A stretch of DNA of 53,100 nucleotides from Acidocella sp. 20-57-95 (GTDB taxonomy: Bacteria > Pseudomonadota > Alphaproteobacteria > Acetobacterales > Acetobacteraceae). This document shows, one piece after another, positions 8,274 to 18,175 of this stretch (the first letter of the stretch is position 1; each line of letters begins with the position of its first letter). A model generated the notes under the pieces. It saw only the letters and a program-made list of their open reading frames with translations. It ran no database searches and was not told where the DNA came from. A program made the position numbers and the translations under genes. Where the stretch lies: positions 1-53,100 of the forward strand of contig NCAT01000016.1 of assembly GCA_002255575.1 (NCBI GenBank), read 5' to 3'.

Positions 8274-10982
8274 TTAGGCCGGAACGATTTCGGTTTCATA
8301 GCATTCCACCATGTCACCCACCTGCAAATCCTGGAACCCGGCAAAGGACAAGCCGCATTCATAACCGCGCGCCACTTCCTTCACATCATCCTTGAAGCGC
8401 TTGAGCTGGCTGAGTTCACCCTGATGGATGACCACGTTGTCACGCAGCAAACGCACGCCGGAGCCGCGCTTGACCAGACCTTCAGTGACATAACAACCCG
8501 CCACCTTGCCGGTTTTGGTAATTGTAAACACCTGCCGGATTTCGGCATAGCCCAGGAACTTCTCGCGATGCACCGGTGCCAGCTTGCCTTTCACCAGCTT
8601 CTCGATGTCATCAGCCACTTCGTAAATGATCGAGTAATAGCGAATATCGATCCCGTCGCGATGCGCGAGGTCCCGCGCCTGCGCGTTGGCACGCACATTG
8701 AACGCGATCACCAAGGCATCAGACGCCTTCGCCAACTGCACATCGCTTTCGGTAATCTGGCCGACGGCGGAATGCAGAATCCGCACTTTCACTTCTTCAT
8801 TGCCTAGCTTGCCCAAGGTGACACCAATGGCTTCCGCAGAGCCCTGCACATCGGCCTTGACCACCACGGCCACTTCCTTCTGTGCACCCGCCTGAATCCG
8901 CGCCAGCATTTCTTCCATCGTGCCACGGCCAGCGGTCAGGGCAGCGGAGGAACGTTCGCGCAATTTGCGTTGGCGGAATTCCACAATCTCACGGGCGCGG
9001 GAGTCATTTTCGACCACCACGAATTGCTCACCAGCGATTGGTGCGGCGGAGAGACCCAGAATTTCAACCGGCGTCGAAGGTACCGCCACCGGGATCGCCT
9101 TGCCGCGCTCATCCTGCATGGCGCGCACGCGGCCCCATTCGGCCCCTGCCACCACAATATCACCAGGCCGCAGCGTGCCTTTTTGTACCAAAACGGTTGC
9201 CACCGGACCACGGCCTTTATCCAGGCGGCTTTCAATCACGGTACCTTCGGCCGCGCGGTCGGGGTTGGCGCGCAAATCCAGAATTTCAGCTTGCAGAAGG
9301 ATAGCTTCTTCGAGCTTGTCGAGATTCAGTTGCTTCAGGGCTGAAACCTCAACATCCTGGGTGTCGCCACCCATTTCTTCGACCACAACCTCATATTGCA
9401 GCAATTCCTGCCGCACCCGGTTGGCATCCGACCCATGCCGGTCGATTTTGTTAATCGCCACAATCAGCGGCACTTTCGCCGCCTTGGCATGCTTAATGGC
9501 TTCGATGGTCTGCGGCATCACGCCGTCATCAGCCGCCACCACCAGCACCACAATGTCGGTCACACCGGCACCGCGCGCGCGCATGGCGGTGAAGGCTTCA
9601 TGGCCCGGTGTATCAATGAAGGTAATCTGGTCGCCGGAATGCAGTTTCACCTGGTAGGCGCCGATATGCTGGGTAATGCCACCAGCTTCGCCGGCCGCCA
9701 CGTCGGTTTTGCGCAGCGCATCTAGCAGGCTGGTCTTGCCGTGGTCCACATGGCCCATGATGGTGACCACCGGCGGGCGCGGCTGCAGGTCGGTGTCGGC
9801 ATCAACCTCACCCTCCAGGCCGATTTCAACATCGCTTTCGGCAACCCGGCGGGCTTTATGGCCAAATTCCGCCACCACCAATTCGGCGGTGTCAGCATCA
9901 ATCGCCTGGGTGATGGTGGCCATCACGCCCATCTTCATCAAAGCCTTCACCACTTCATTGCCGCGGGCGGCCATCCGGTTGGCCAGCTCCTGCACGGTGA
10001 TGGTTTCCGGCAAAATCACGTCACGCACCACTTTCAAGCCATCAGAGCGCAACAGCTCCAACTCGGCCTGGCGGCGTTCACGCTCACGCTGGCGGCGCAC
10101 GGAAGCCAGCGAACGAACCTTCTCATCCTCGCCTTCCAGGGCCGCCTGCACGTCAATTTTACCGGCGCGGCGGCGGTCATCGCCAATTTTCTTCGGTGCC
10201 ACCACAGGGGCGCCGCGCTTGGCGGGGCCCGTCATGCTGGGGCGGCGCACGCCGCGGGGCGCATCATCATCATCATCGGGCAAAGGCTGGCCGGGCTTTA
10301 AGCGCAGCGTTTCAGCCACGCTATTTGCACCCGGCTTCGGTGCCGGGGCGCGCGGTGGTGCCGGTGGTGCTTGTACTGGCGCAGGCGCGGCGGCTTTCAC
10401 CGGCTCTGGCTTCGGCGCTTCTACCGGTTTTGGCCGCAAAGCTTCTTCAGCCGCCTGCTTGGCCGCGATCTCAGCTTCGCGTTTTTCGTCTTCCTCACGG
10501 CGGCGGGCTTCTTCTGCCGCTGAAAGAATCGAAATTTTTTCCTGCTCGCGGCGTTCGGCTTCGCGCAAGGCAGCCAGGCGCTGCTGTTCCGCCAAAACAC
10601 GCTGGCGCGTCGCAAGCTCACTCGGGGTTAAAGCCCGTGGGGCAGCGGTGCCGGACGGGCGGGTGCCGACCGGGCGAACCGGGGCGACTGGTGCGCTCGG
10701 GGCTACAACCGGCGCGGCTTTCACAGCCTCAACAGGGGCTTCCACCTTCGCAACCGGCGAGAGCGATAATGTAACCGGCGGCGCGGCAGGGGCGCGGGGC
10801 GCCGGGGCACCGGCAACAGCGCCGCGCTTTTTGCGGACCTCAACCTGCACCTCTTTCGAGCGGCCATGCGAAAAACTTTGCCGGACTGAGCCTGCATCCA
10901 CCGTGTGGCCTGCATCCGTCCGCGTCGCTGGGCGCAGCGAAAGTCTGCCTTTGGTCTCAGTGTTGTCGTTGCCGTCACTCAT
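8274..10982 (-). CDS. infB: Translation initiation factor IF-2
   Basis: IF-2 is the GTPase that brings fMet-tRNA to the 30S subunit and promotes subunit joining. The protein has 902 residues. A long Ala/Pro/Glu/Lys-rich N-terminal region (about 60-300) contains a charged coiled-coil-like segment rich in [14 protein letters not shown] sequence. The IF2_N region precedes the G domain, which carries GHVDHGKT at about 408-415, [12 protein letters not shown] and SALK. Domain II, III and C2 sequences follow and end [15 protein letters not shown]. The long disordered N-terminus is usual in alphaproteobacteria. Confidence 0.96.
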   Translation of the reverse strand: MSDGNDNTETKGRLSLRPATRTDAGHTVDAGSVRQSFSHGRSKEVQVEVRKKRGAVAGAPAPRAPAAPPVTLSLSPVAKVEAPVEAVKAAPVVAPSAPVAPVRPVGTRPSGTAAPRALTPSELATRQRVLAEQQRLAALREAERREQEKISILSAAEEARRREEDEKREAEIAAKQAAEEALRPKPVEAPKPEPVKAAAPAPVQAPPAPPRAPAPKPGANSVAETLRLKPGQPLPDDDDDAPRGVRRPSMTGPAKRGAPVVAPKKIGDDRRRAGKIDVQAALEGEDEKVRSLASVRRQRERERRQAELELLRSDGLKVVRDVILPETITVQELANRMAARGNEVVKALMKMGVMATITQAIDADTAELVVAEFGHKARRVAESDVEIGLEGEVDADTDLQPRPPVVTIMGHVDHGKTSLLDALRKTDVAAGEAGGITQHIGAYQVKLHSGDQITFIDTPGHEAFTAMRARGAGVTDIVVLVVAADDGVMPQTIEAIKHAKAAKVPLIVAINKIDRHGSDANRVRQELLQYEVVVEEMGGDTQDVEVSALKQLNLDKLEEAILLQAEILDLRANPDRAAEGTVIESRLDKGRGPVATVLVQKGTLRPGDIVVAGAEWGRVRAMQDERGKAIPVAVPSTPVEILGLSAAPIAGEQFVVVENDSRAREIVEFRQRKLRERSSAALTAGRGTMEEMLARIQAGAQKEVAVVVKADVQGSAEAIGVTLGKLGNEEVKVRILHSAVGQITESDVQLAKASDALVIAFNVRANAQARDLAHRDGIDIRYYSIIYEVADDIEKLVKGKLAPVHREKFLGYAEIRQVFTITKTGKVAGCYVTEGLVKRGSGVRLLRDNVVIHQGELSQLKRFKDDVKEVARGYECGLSFAGFQDLQVGDMVECYETEIVPA

Positions 10983-11028
10983 GCCTAATCCGGTCCATCT
11001 CTAAAACAGCGGTGAATTGCGTCCCCGC

Positions 11029-11742
11029 TTAGGTCTCCCCCAACCCGGCTTCCACCGTGTTGAGCGAGGGGGCTATGTGCCCGCTTGTCTGCCGCCCCGC
11101 AACACCTGCGAGCCGGTTTGCATCCACTTCAATCATCTTCGCCAGCTTCCCGGGTGCGATCACCACATGCACCGCATGTTCGCGCCCAAAAATCCGGCCC
11201 AGCCCGGCAGCATCCAACGGCGACACAACGCCAACAGCACGACCGCCGATAAACCGCGCCCGCTCCTCAACACTGCCGTCGCTCGCCTGCACAACCAGAC
11301 CAGCCTTGCCTTCAACCAACCATTCGCGGGCTTTCTCAAACCCTGAAATGGCCCCGCCGCCGCGCCTTGCCAGGCCCAGCAGCTCACTTACACGGCGTAG
11401 CAGCAATGCTTCAACGGTGCCTGCCAGATCCGCCGGCACCTCCACACGCTGTTTGGCCGCCCGCGAGAATACCCCGCGCTTGAGTGCCAATGCTATCACA
11501 TCGGCCTTGGCACTCAACCACAATCCACGCCCAGGCAGGGTTGCAGCCACGTCGAACACAAGCTTTGCCTCCGGCCCCACCACAAAGCGTAACGCCTCTT
11601 CACGCGCGACTTGTTCGCGTGTGACCAAACAGCGCCGCAGCGGACCCGTCTCCGGCGCCTCGGCAAAGTCAGCCTCAGCTTCTTCAGGTTCAGGCAGCGT
11701 TGCCGTCGCCCCCTGCTGCGTCATCGGCGAACCAATGCGCAC
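11029..11742 (-). CDS. ylxR: YlxR-type RNA-binding protein with L7Ae-like C-terminal domain (DUF448)
   Basis: The 237-residue protein has a YlxR/DUF448 domain at about 33-105 ([30 protein letters not shown]). A C-terminal segment (about 115-215, [19 protein letters not shown]) looks like the L7Ae/L30e-type RNA-binding fold that is often fused to YlxR in this class. The frame opens with a GTG at 11742; an ATG at 11724 ([15 protein letters not shown]) is an equally possible start. Either start lies inside the end of nusA, giving a 35-53 base overlap and tight coupling. The position between nusA and infB is conserved. The cellular role is poorly defined. Confidence 0.85.
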   Translation of the reverse strand: MRIGSPMTQQGATATLPEPEEAEADFAEAPETGPLRRCLVTREQVAREEALRFVVGPEAKLVFDVAATLPGRGLWLSAKADVIALALKRGVFSRAAKQRVEVPADLAGTVEALLLRRVSELLGLARRGGGAISGFEKAREWLVEGKAGLVVQASDGSVEERARFIGGRAVGVVSPLDAAGLGRIFGREHAVHVVIAPGKLAKMIEVDANRLAGVAGRQTSGHIAPSLNTVEAGLGET

Positions 11743-13219
11743 GCGCCGCCATGATAATCTCGTTAGCAGCCTCTTCGCTCAACGCATCGGCGCCGACGAT
11801 TTCCACCAACTCATCACCTGCCAGATCCGCCAGATCATCAAGCGACTTCACGCCTTTTTCACCGAGCGCGATCAAATCCTTGGCACTCAGCGCTTCAATC
11901 GCGGCCACTTCGTCCGAAACGCCCAGCGCGATGCGCTTTTCTTCCAATTCAGTGGCTTCGCGTGCCAGCGAGGCTTCCGCCCGGCGCTGCAATTCAGCCG
12001 CTACGGTCTCGTCAAAACCTTCAATGGAAGCCAATTCGTCAAGCGGTGTCATAGCCAAATCCTCAATCGTTTCAAAACCTTCCGCCACCAACAGGCCGGC
12101 GATCACATCATCCACATCCAAAGCTTCCACAAACAGCCCGGTCTTGCGGCGGAATTCTTCCTGGCGGCGTTCGCTTTCTTCCGCCTCGGTCAGAATATCA
12201 ATATCCCAACGCGTGAGCTGCGAGGCCAGACGCACATTCTGGCCACGGCGGCCAATCGCCAATGATAGCTGGCTATCGGGCACCACCACTTCAACGCGGC
12301 CGGCATCTTCATCCATCACCACCTTCGAAACTTCCGCCGGTGCGAGCGCATTCACAACGAAGGTTGCGACGTTCGGCGACCAGGGAATGATGTCGATCTT
12401 CTCGCCCTGCAATTCAGCCACCACCGCCTGCACGCGCGATCCGCGCATACCCACGCAAGCGCCAACGGGGTCGATCGATTGGTCCCGCGAAATCACCGCC
12501 ATTTTGGCACGTGAACCTGGGTCACGCGAAACGGCTTTAATTTCAATAATGCCATCGTAAATTTCCGGCACTTCCTGGGCGAAGAGTTTCGCCAAAAACC
12601 CCGGATGCGTGCGCGAGAGGAAAATCTGCGGCCCGCGCGGTTCTTCGCGCACATCGTAAATAAACGCCCGCACGCGGTCACCGTTACGCAGGTTTTCGCG
12701 GGGGATTGTTTCATCGCGGCGCAGCAGCGCTTCGGCGCGGCCTAAATCGACCATCAGGTTGCCATACTCGGTGCGCTTGACCACGCCGTTGATGATTTCA
12801 CCCACCCGGTCTTTGAATTCGTTATATTGCTTGGTGCGCTCATATTCGCGCACACGCTGCACAATCACCTGCTTGGCGGTTTGTGCGGCGATCCGGCCAA
12901 AATCAATCGGCGGCAGCGGGTCCACAATAAAATCGCCCAGCGCTTTTTCTGGTGCGAATTTCTGGCTGATCGCGTAAGGAATCTGGGTTTCCTCATTCGT
13001 CACCACATCCACAATTTCAGTCCAGCGCGAGAGTTTCACATCGCCGGTTTTACGGTCGATGGTGGCGCGGATGTCTTTCTCATGGCCATATTTGGCGCGC
13101 CCGGCTTTCTGGATCGCCTGCTCCATCGCTTCGAGCACATCGTCACGCTCAATTTGTTTTTCGCGCGCCACGGCATCGGCGACCAGCAAAAGCTCCGGGC
13201 GGGATACGGAAGTGTCCAT
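11690..13219 (-). CDS. nusA: Transcription termination/antitermination factor NusA
   Basis: NusA binds RNA polymerase and nascent RNA and modulates pausing, termination and antitermination. The 509-residue protein contains the N-terminal NusA domain (to about 125), an S1 domain (about 130-200, [20 protein letters not shown]), two KH domains ([50 protein letters not shown]) and a C-terminal acidic region with helix-hairpin-helix repeats (about 355-500). It follows rimP by about a dozen bases in the standard rimP-nusA-infB operon. Confidence 0.96.
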   Translation of the reverse strand: MDTSVSRPELLLVADAVAREKQIERDDVLEAMEQAIQKAGRAKYGHEKDIRATIDRKTGDVKLSRWTEIVDVVTNEETQIPYAISQKFAPEKALGDFIVDPLPPIDFGRIAAQTAKQVIVQRVREYERTKQYNEFKDRVGEIINGVVKRTEYGNLMVDLGRAEALLRRDETIPRENLRNGDRVRAFIYDVREEPRGPQIFLSRTHPGFLAKLFAQEVPEIYDGIIEIKAVSRDPGSRAKMAVISRDQSIDPVGACVGMRGSRVQAVVAELQGEKIDIIPWSPNVATFVVNALAPAEVSKVVMDEDAGRVEVVVPDSQLSLAIGRRGQNVRLASQLTRWDIDILTEAEESERRQEEFRRKTGLFVEALDVDDVIAGLLVAEGFETIEDLAMTPLDELASIEGFDETVAAELQRRAEASLAREATELEEKRIALGVSDEVAAIEALSAKDLIALGEKGVKSLDDLADLAGDELVEIVGADALSEEAANEIIMAARAHWFADDAAGGDGNAA

Positions 13220-13230
13220 TGTCTCTATCC

Positions 13231-13761
13231 TTAATTCGTCGTCATCGGTGTATTGGCGGTAGAAAAGGCGATCAGCGCATCAGTCAGGATCAGCTTGGCC
13301 TTACGCATATCGGCGAGCTTCAGATCCACAATTTCGCCGGTCTCAATCTTTAATTTGGCAAACTCGGCATCGGCGGAAACAATCACGCCGGTAAAGCGCT
13401 TGCGGTTGCCAGGGCCGGGGAAATTCAGCTCTGCCTTGGCTTCAAAGCCGGCATAGCGCAACCAATCTTTCACCCGGGTCAGTGGCCGGTCAATCCCAGC
13501 GGAGCTAACTTCCAGCGTCCAGGCGGAGGTGATCGGGTCTTCCACGTCCAAAACCGCGGAGAGCAGATGGCTCACCTGCTCGCAATCATCGAGCGTGAAG
13601 GGCGCGTTATCGGCCCGGTCGGCCATAATCTGCACGGTTGGCGTTTCCTTCCCCATAATTTGCACCCGTACCAGCTCGTACCCCATGGCTTCCAGCCGGG
13701 GCATGATGATATCGGCGATGCGGCCTTCCAGGCCAGTATGGGTTGGGCGATTTTCACTCAA
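13231..13761 (-). CDS. rimP: Ribosome maturation factor RimP
   Basis: RimP assists 30S assembly. The chosen TTG start gives 176 residues beginning with [18 protein letters not shown], matching where the family normally begins. An ATG at 13803 would add 14 residues ([13 protein letters not shown]), but that stretch is encoded by the hairpin and T-run of an apparent terminator, so it is unlikely to be translated. The N-terminal RimP domain ([32 protein letters not shown]) and the C-terminal SH3-like domain ([20 protein letters not shown]) are both present. It heads the rimP-nusA-ylxR-infB-rbfA cluster. Confidence 0.9.
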   Translation of the reverse strand: MSENRPTHTGLEGRIADIIMPRLEAMGYELVRVQIMGKETPTVQIMADRADNAPFTLDDCEQVSHLLSAVLDVEDPITSAWTLEVSSAGIDRPLTRVKDWLRYAGFEAKAELNFPGPGNRKRFTGVIVSADAEFAKLKIETGEIVDLKLADMRKAKLILTDALIAFSTANTPMTTN

Positions 13762-13778
13762 AACGGTAAAATTCCAAT

Positions 13779-13804
13779 AAAAAAGGCGGCCCGTTAAGGC
13801 CACC
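13779..13804 (-). terminator. Rho-independent terminator after the Pr6Pr gene
   Basis: Read on the minus strand, GGTGGCC and GGCCGCC form a seven-pair stem (one G-U pair) with a six-base loop, followed directly by TTTTTTATT. It lies 34 bases after the stop of the Pr6Pr gene and just ahead of the rimP start. It separates the sulfotransferase unit from the rimP-nusA operon. Confidence 0.75.
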
Positions 13805-13837
13805 CACCAAAGTTTGGTTTCGATTTATATCTCCGTA

Positions 13838-14524
13838 TTACCCCAAACCGCGGCCTGGGGCAAGCGCGCGCTTTGGCAGCTTTGCCACCCCCACGAACCC
13901 GGCCGAGAGCAGCAGAAAAAACCCGGTCAGCCCGGCGATATTCGGCAACACCCGGCCATAGCCATATTTGCCCGCATCCAGAAACGGGTAAGGGTAATAA
14001 CCACTCAGCGCACCATGCGCCAAAGTTGCCGTGGCATAGGCCAGTGGAAAGATCAGCCAGTACGGAATTTGCGAAAACCGCAAATTTTGTTTGGGCACAA
14101 ACAAAACCCAATCCAGAATATAGAGGGGCGGCATGATGTAATGTAGCAGCAGGTTCACATACCAGCCCAGGCCCACCGGGTGGTATAATTGCCGCAGCAG
14201 AACATGAAAAACAATCGCGATCACCAGGATATACACCGCAATCGCGGTGCGCACGCCGGGTCGCTCAAAAAATCGCCCGCGCCCGGCCGCAAAAGGGGCC
14301 AAAAACGCCGACGCCACCAACATATTTCCTAAAATCGTAAAATAGCCAAAATAAAAAACCGTACCCGCCGCTAAGCCGGATTCGCCGATGCTCAGATAAT
14401 ATTGCGCCAGCACGGCAAACCAACCCAGGCTGGCGCCGGTGGCTCTATAAAACCCTCGCCAAAGACCCGTGCTGAAGCCAGGCTGCGCAGTCGGCCCCGA
14501 GTTTTTGCAATGCTGTGGCTTCAT
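13838..14524 (-). CDS. Pr6Pr family integral membrane protein (FAR-17a/AIG1-like)
   Basis: The 228-residue protein has about six hydrophobic segments (for example LGWFAVLAQYYLSI, AIAVYILVIAIVFHVLL and LPNIAGLTGFFLLLSAGFV). It carries the signatures of the Pr6Pr group: TGDF-like GYFTILGNMLVA, VNLLLHYIMPPLYILDWVLF, and the C-terminal YYPYPFLDAGKYGYGRV. Eukaryotic relatives include hydrolases of branched fatty acid esters; the bacterial function is unknown. The start at 14524 overlaps the 3' end of the sulfotransferase gene by 80 bases, and no better start was found downstream. This is unusually long for an overlap and suggests tight coupling. Confidence 0.8.
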   Translation of the reverse strand: MKPQHCKNSGPTAQPGFSTGLWRGFYRATGASLGWFAVLAQYYLSIGESGLAAGTVFYFGYFTILGNMLVASAFLAPFAAGRGRFFERPGVRTAIAVYILVIAIVFHVLLRQLYHPVGLGWYVNLLLHYIMPPLYILDWVLFVPKQNLRFSQIPYWLIFPLAYATATLAHGALSGYYPYPFLDAGKYGYGRVLPNIAGLTGFFLLLSAGFVGVAKLPKRALAPGRGLG

Positions 14525-15356
14525 AGGCGGCGCAATCCTCTGCCGTTAAAACATCCCGCCAGCGTCCGTTCGTACCTTTATGAATAAAGGTCTCACCGCC
14601 GCCTTCCCAAAATAGCCCGCCCGCCGGTGCGGCGTTCGCGGCGTGCAACTTCATCCAGCCAAACGAACAATGCTCCAGTTGGGTCGCAAACCGCGCCTCG
14701 TCAATCGGCACGTCTAAAAATGCCGCGATCTTGCGCATCGAACCTGGCAAGTCGCGCTTCAAATCTTCAAAATGCAGCAGCATTAAATTCGGCAAATGGC
14801 GGATCGCCCACCAGCTCGCGACATTCTCCCAAAACGACCAGAACGGCGCACCATCATGTTGCAACCAATGGCGGAAATACGCGCCAATATCATCGCCCGG
14901 TGGCGCAATGGGCGGCCCTACCCGGCCCGGCGTGTCATTCAAGGCCGCGTACCACAGCGCATTCGCATTGGCATGATGATTATAAAGGCTCCAGACCACA
15001 TCGCGCCCATCACGTGCGACATAAATATATTTTGCCGCCGGCGCGTAGCGCAACGCATCGACAGGCAGATGGGTTTTCAAAAATCGCCGATGTGCTTGTG
15101 CGGCCAATGCGGGTAATTTCACGTCACGCGGCGGTACGCGCAAATCCACCCACGGTGACATTTCGGAAACAACCCGCTCATCCGCATCCGCAAATAATAA
15201 TTGTGCGATGATCTGCTGAGTCCAGGTGGTACCAGATTTTCCATAGGTCGCAATCACAATGTCATCGGCGCGAAACTCAATCGCGTTCCAAATCGTGCTA
15301 TCCATATGGTGGTTATGTAGCTCGCGCGTTTTTACCGGCCAGACGATCTCATTCAT
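14445..15356 (-). CDS. PAPS-dependent sulfotransferase family protein
   Basis: The 303-residue protein belongs to the cytosolic-type sulfotransferase fold (Sulfotransfer_1). The 5'-phosphosulfate-binding loop TYGKSGTTWTQQ is at about 37-48. The 3'-phosphate-binding motif follows (KYIYVARDGRDVVWSLYNHH, near 110-130). A C-terminal KGTNGRWRD segment matches the RKGxxGDW-type PAPS motif. It would transfer sulfate from PAPS to a hydroxyl acceptor that cannot be named from sequence; lipids, glycosides or phenolics are all possible. Its end overlaps the Pr6Pr gene, and the divergent neighbour is a sulfite dehydrogenase, so sulfur metabolism is clustered here. Confidence 0.85.
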   Translation of the reverse strand: MNEIVWPVKTRELHNHHMDSTIWNAIEFRADDIVIATYGKSGTTWTQQIIAQLLFADADERVVSEMSPWVDLRVPPRDVKLPALAAQAHRRFLKTHLPVDALRYAPAAKYIYVARDGRDVVWSLYNHHANANALWYAALNDTPGRVGPPIAPPGDDIGAYFRHWLQHDGAPFWSFWENVASWWAIRHLPNLMLLHFEDLKRDLPGSMRKIAAFLDVPIDEARFATQLEHCSFGWMKLHAANAAPAGGLFWEGGGETFIHKGTNGRWRDVLTAEDCAAYEATALQKLGADCAAWLQHGSLARVL

Positions 15357-15679
15357 GCAATTACGTGTCCCAGAATTATTGTCTTACCGGATTAAACTAG
15401 CCACTTCGACCTCACCTCCACAAGCCGCGGTCTATGCTGGTCAAAATGACAGTGCATTGGTGGTGTCGCGGTTATGGTAAAGAGTTTCGATATGTTTGAA
15501 CAAATATATTGCTGCACCCATCAGGGTTTTTCAATCCTCATCAGTATTATCGCTTTATTAAATCAAACACATCGATAAACTTAATCATTTACCTTAAATA
15601 TCAGGGGCCATAGTTGAGTGGCGGTTACTTTTGATCTACTAACGAATTGCGTCCGCTATAAAAAAGTTTCGGAGGAAAA
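15357..15679. promoter_or_regulatory. Divergent upstream region between the sulfotransferase and sorA
   Basis: About 320 bases separate two divergently transcribed genes, so promoters for both should lie here. The middle (about 15485-15600) is AT-rich. A strong ribosome-binding site (TCGGAGGAAAA) sits just before the sorA ATG at 15680, and TATAAA at about 15657-15662 could be a -10 element, but no convincing -35 box is spaced correctly. No coding frame is supported. Confidence 0.4.
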
Positions 15680-16954
15680 ATGGAAAAGCCTGAACAACGG
15701 AGTCTTCCCGTCGTGCGTTCGTCGCGCCGGTCGCTGCTGAAAACCAGCATGGCGCTGGGCGCACTTGGCGCTGCGGCCCGCCCGCTTGCCGCGGTCGCAG
15801 ACACCGCCTCCAACGGTACGGTAACGCTGCCCTTCGCCAATGGCGAGCGCCCCACTGTGGCCGCCGGCACCTTCCCACAGAAGGGCGAGATGATATTGCA
15901 GCGCACCCGCCCGCCTTTGCTGGAAACACCTTGGTCGGTGTTCGAGAAAAGCCTGTTCACCCCGAACGACCAAGCCTATGTGCGCTGGCACATGAATGAT
16001 TTCCCACGCGCAGTGGATGTCAGTAACTTCAAGCTGAAAGTGTTCGGCGAAGTTGAAAAACCCTACGAGCTGACACTCGCCGAATTAGTGAGCAGCTTCC
16101 CGGCTACCCAAATTGCCGCCGTCAACCAATGCTCCGGCAATAGCCGCGGCTTCGTCTCGCCACGGGTGGCAGGGGCGCAATGGGCACATGGTGCGATGTT
16201 CAACGCCATGTTCACCGGCGTTTCGCTGGCCAAGCTACTGGCCCGCGCCGGCGTAAAGCCAGGTGCCAGCCATGTGGCATTCCGCAGCCTTGAAACCCTG
16301 CAAGCGCCATTCCCAGCGGCCGACCGTTTCGAAAAAGTGCTGCCGCTGGACCGCGCCACAAATGGGGCCACCACGGTTGCCTACGAGATGAACGGCGCGC
16401 AGATGCCGTTGCTGAACGGCTTCCCGCTGCGGCTGGTCGTGCCGGGCTGGTACGCCACCTATTGGGTGAAAATGCTCTCTGAAATTGAGGTGCTGAACCA
16501 TCCTGGTACTGGTTTCTGGATGTCCACCGCCTATAAAATTCCCAACAACCCCACCGGCGCAATGACCCCCGGTCAGGCCGGCGTCACCATGGTGCCGATC
16601 AACTCCATGGTGCCGCGCAGCTTCTTCACCGTACCGGCTGCCAACCGGTCAGTCAGCGTTGGCAAAGCCGCGCATTTGAAGGGTTTTGCTTTTGGTGGCG
16701 ACAGCGCCTTGAAGTCGGTTCAAATCTCGGTCGATGGCGGCAGCAACTGGCACGAGGCCAAGCTCGGCAAAAACTGGGGCGAATATGGCGCCCGCGAATG
16801 GACCTCCGGCTTCACGCCGCCCAAAGCAGGCACCTACACCATCATGGTAAAGGCCAGCAACATGGCGGGCTTCGAACAGCCGATGCAGGCGGTCTGGAAC
16901 CCAGGCGGCTTCATGTACAACGCCATTGAACATATCGACCTTCAAGCAAGCTGA
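15680..16954 (+). CDS. sorA: Sulfite dehydrogenase, molybdopterin subunit (SorA/SoxC-like)
   Basis: The enzyme oxidises sulfite to sulfate in the periplasm and passes electrons to cytochrome c. The 424-residue precursor has a twin-arginine signal (SRRSLLKTSMALGALG, residues 15-30), so it is exported folded with its cofactor. The sulfite oxidase-type Mo domain contains RWHMNDFPR (102-110) and the Mo-ligating Cys151 in NQCSGNSRGF. The dimerisation domain (about 310-420) contains GGDSALKSVQISVDGG. The next gene encodes a monohaem cytochrome c, which fits SorAB rather than SoxCD, where SoxD is a larger dihaem protein. SoxC-like remains the alternative name. Confidence 0.85.
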   Translation: MEKPEQRSLPVVRSSRRSLLKTSMALGALGAAARPLAAVADTASNGTVTLPFANGERPTVAAGTFPQKGEMILQRTRPPLLETPWSVFEKSLFTPNDQAYVRWHMNDFPRAVDVSNFKLKVFGEVEKPYELTLAELVSSFPATQIAAVNQCSGNSRGFVSPRVAGAQWAHGAMFNAMFTGVSLAKLLARAGVKPGASHVAFRSLETLQAPFPAADRFEKVLPLDRATNGATTVAYEMNGAQMPLLNGFPLRLVVPGWYATYWVKMLSEIEVLNHPGTGFWMSTAYKIPNNPTGAMTPGQAGVTMVPINSMVPRSFFTVPAANRSVSVGKAAHLKGFAFGGDSALKSVQISVDGGSNWHEAKLGKNWGEYGAREWTSGFTPPKAGTYTIMVKASNMAGFEQPMQAVWNPGGFMYNAIEHIDLQAS

Positions 16955-16965
16955 AAGACAAAAAC

Positions 16966-17289
16966 ATGAAACAGCTCAGCCTCGCCATCGCGTCTCTCGC
17001 CATGATCTCCGGTGCTGCCGGTGCCATTGCCGCCACCAAGGTGAATTGGCAGTCAGTCACCGTGACGCTGCCCACCCCGGGCGGTTTTTACAGCGGCCCG
17101 AACGCCACATTATTGAATGCCAACTGCGTAACCTGCCACACAGCCGGGTTCGTTGAGCGGCAGCCAACCTTGTCGGCCGCGACCTGGACCGTTGAAGTGA
17201 CCAAAATGAAGAATGCTTACGGCGCCCCGCTTCAGGATGCTGATATTCCCACCATCGTGCAGGCGTTGGTGGCGATGCAGGCCAAATAG
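16966..17289 (+). CDS. sorB: Monohaem cytochrome c subunit of sulfite dehydrogenase (SorB-like)
   Basis: This 107-residue protein has a signal peptide (MKQLSLAIASLAMISGAAGA) and a single haem c site C54-VT-C57-H58. Met81 in TKMKNAYGAP is the probable distal ligand. The mature size (about 85 residues) matches SorB, the electron-accepting partner of SorA. It begins 12 bases after sorA and ends at a strong terminator, so sorAB forms a two-gene transcription unit. The two proteins would form a periplasmic heterodimer. Confidence 0.83.
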   Translation: MKQLSLAIASLAMISGAAGAIAATKVNWQSVTVTLPTPGGFYSGPNATLLNANCVTCHTAGFVERQPTLSAATWTVEVTKMKNAYGAPLQDADIPTIVQALVAMQAK

Positions 17290-17297
17290 TCGTTACG

Positions 17298-17327
17298 CTG
17301 TAGCGCGGTCCGCCGCGCTACAGTTTT
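17298..17327. terminator. Shared terminator between convergent sorB and tlyA
   Basis: CTGTAGCGCGG and CCGCGCTACAG form a perfect 11-pair stem with a four-base loop (TCCG), followed by TTTT on the plus strand. It terminates the sorAB unit. The tlyA stop codon (17318-17320) lies inside the right arm, so the hairpin also includes the end of that coding sequence. Confidence 0.85.
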
Positions 17328-18055
17328 ACCGCGCCGATCAGGAATTCTACATTGCCTTCCGGCCCGGTGATGGGGCTGCGCGCAACGCCGCGCACCTCCC
17401 AGCCCGGCAGCCCGGCCCACCAATCAGATATTTTTGCGCACACAGCCTCATGAATGGCGCCATCGCGCACGACACCACCTTTGCCCACATGCTCAGGCCC
17501 CGCTTCAAATTGCGGTTTTATAAGCGCCACCGCAAATGCACCTGGCACGCACAGCGCCATAGCAGCCGGCAGCACAATTTGCAGCCCGATGAAGCTCGCA
17601 TCGCACACCAGCGCAGTAACCAGTTGCGGAATGATTGCAGACGTTAAATGCCGCGCATTGGTTTTTTCCAAAACCGTTACCCGCGGGTTGGACCGCAGCT
17701 TCCACGCCAACTGCCCATGCCCGACATCGACGGCATACACATGGGCGGCACCGTTGGTGAGCAACACATCAGTAAAACCACCCGTCGAGGCGCCAACATC
17801 GAGCCCAATGCGCCCGGTGGGGTCAAACCCGAAATGCGCGAGCCCATGCGCCAGCTTCACACCCCCGCGTGACACCCATGGGTGTTCCTGCCCTTTGAGG
17901 ATAATTTCCTTGTCATCGGCGATCATGTCACCGGCTTTATTCACCCGCGCGGTCTCCACATAGACCAGCCCAGCCATAATCAAAGCCTGCGCCTTGGCCC
18001 GGCTTTCCACCAAGCCACGGGCGACGAGCGCCAAATCAGCGCGGGTTTTAGGCAT
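17318..18055 (-). CDS. tlyA: TlyA family rRNA 2'-O-methyltransferase
   Basis: The 245-residue protein joins an N-terminal S4 RNA-binding domain (about 1-60, RADLALVARGLVESRAKAQ) to an FtsJ/RrmJ-type methyltransferase domain with the SAM motif LDVGASTGGFTDVLL (85-99). Relatives methylate 16S and/or 23S rRNA and some have haemolysin-like activity. In related genomes dxs usually lies between ispA and tlyA; here only a 120-base gap with REP-like repeats does. Confidence 0.9.
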   Translation of the reverse strand: MPKTRADLALVARGLVESRAKAQALIMAGLVYVETARVNKAGDMIADDKEIILKGQEHPWVSRGGVKLAHGLAHFGFDPTGRIGLDVGASTGGFTDVLLTNGAAHVYAVDVGHGQLAWKLRSNPRVTVLEKTNARHLTSAIIPQLVTALVCDASFIGLQIVLPAAMALCVPGAFAVALIKPQFEAGPEHVGKGGVVRDGAIHEAVCAKISDWWAGLPGWEVRGVARSPITGPEGNVEFLIGAVKL

Positions 18056-18083
18056 TGGATGTCACCGTGGCACCGACTTAATT

Positions 18084-18148
18084 GTCATCCCCGCGCAGGC
18101 GGGGATCTCCTCGTTTTGGCAGAAGAGTCCCGCCTTCGCGGGAATGAC
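18084..18148. repeat. Pair of inverted REP-like palindromes
   Basis: Two copies of the window's REP-like element face each other between ispA and tlyA. The left copy (18084-18107) reads GTCATCCCCGCGCAGGCGGG and continues to GATC. The right copy (18127-18148) is the inverse orientation with core CCCGCCTTCGCGGG. Each can form its own hairpin and together they form a larger one, as in bacterial interspersed mosaic elements. Confidence 0.75.
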
Positions 18149-18175
18149 GAGAGAGGGAGTTTAAAACCGCCAGTC

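Noticed and set aside
9676..11004. A 442-codon open frame on the plus strand antisense to infB
   Set aside because: It mirrors the GC-rich third-position pattern of infB and has low-complexity Ser/Arg/Ala composition with no family signature. infB on the other strand is unmistakable.
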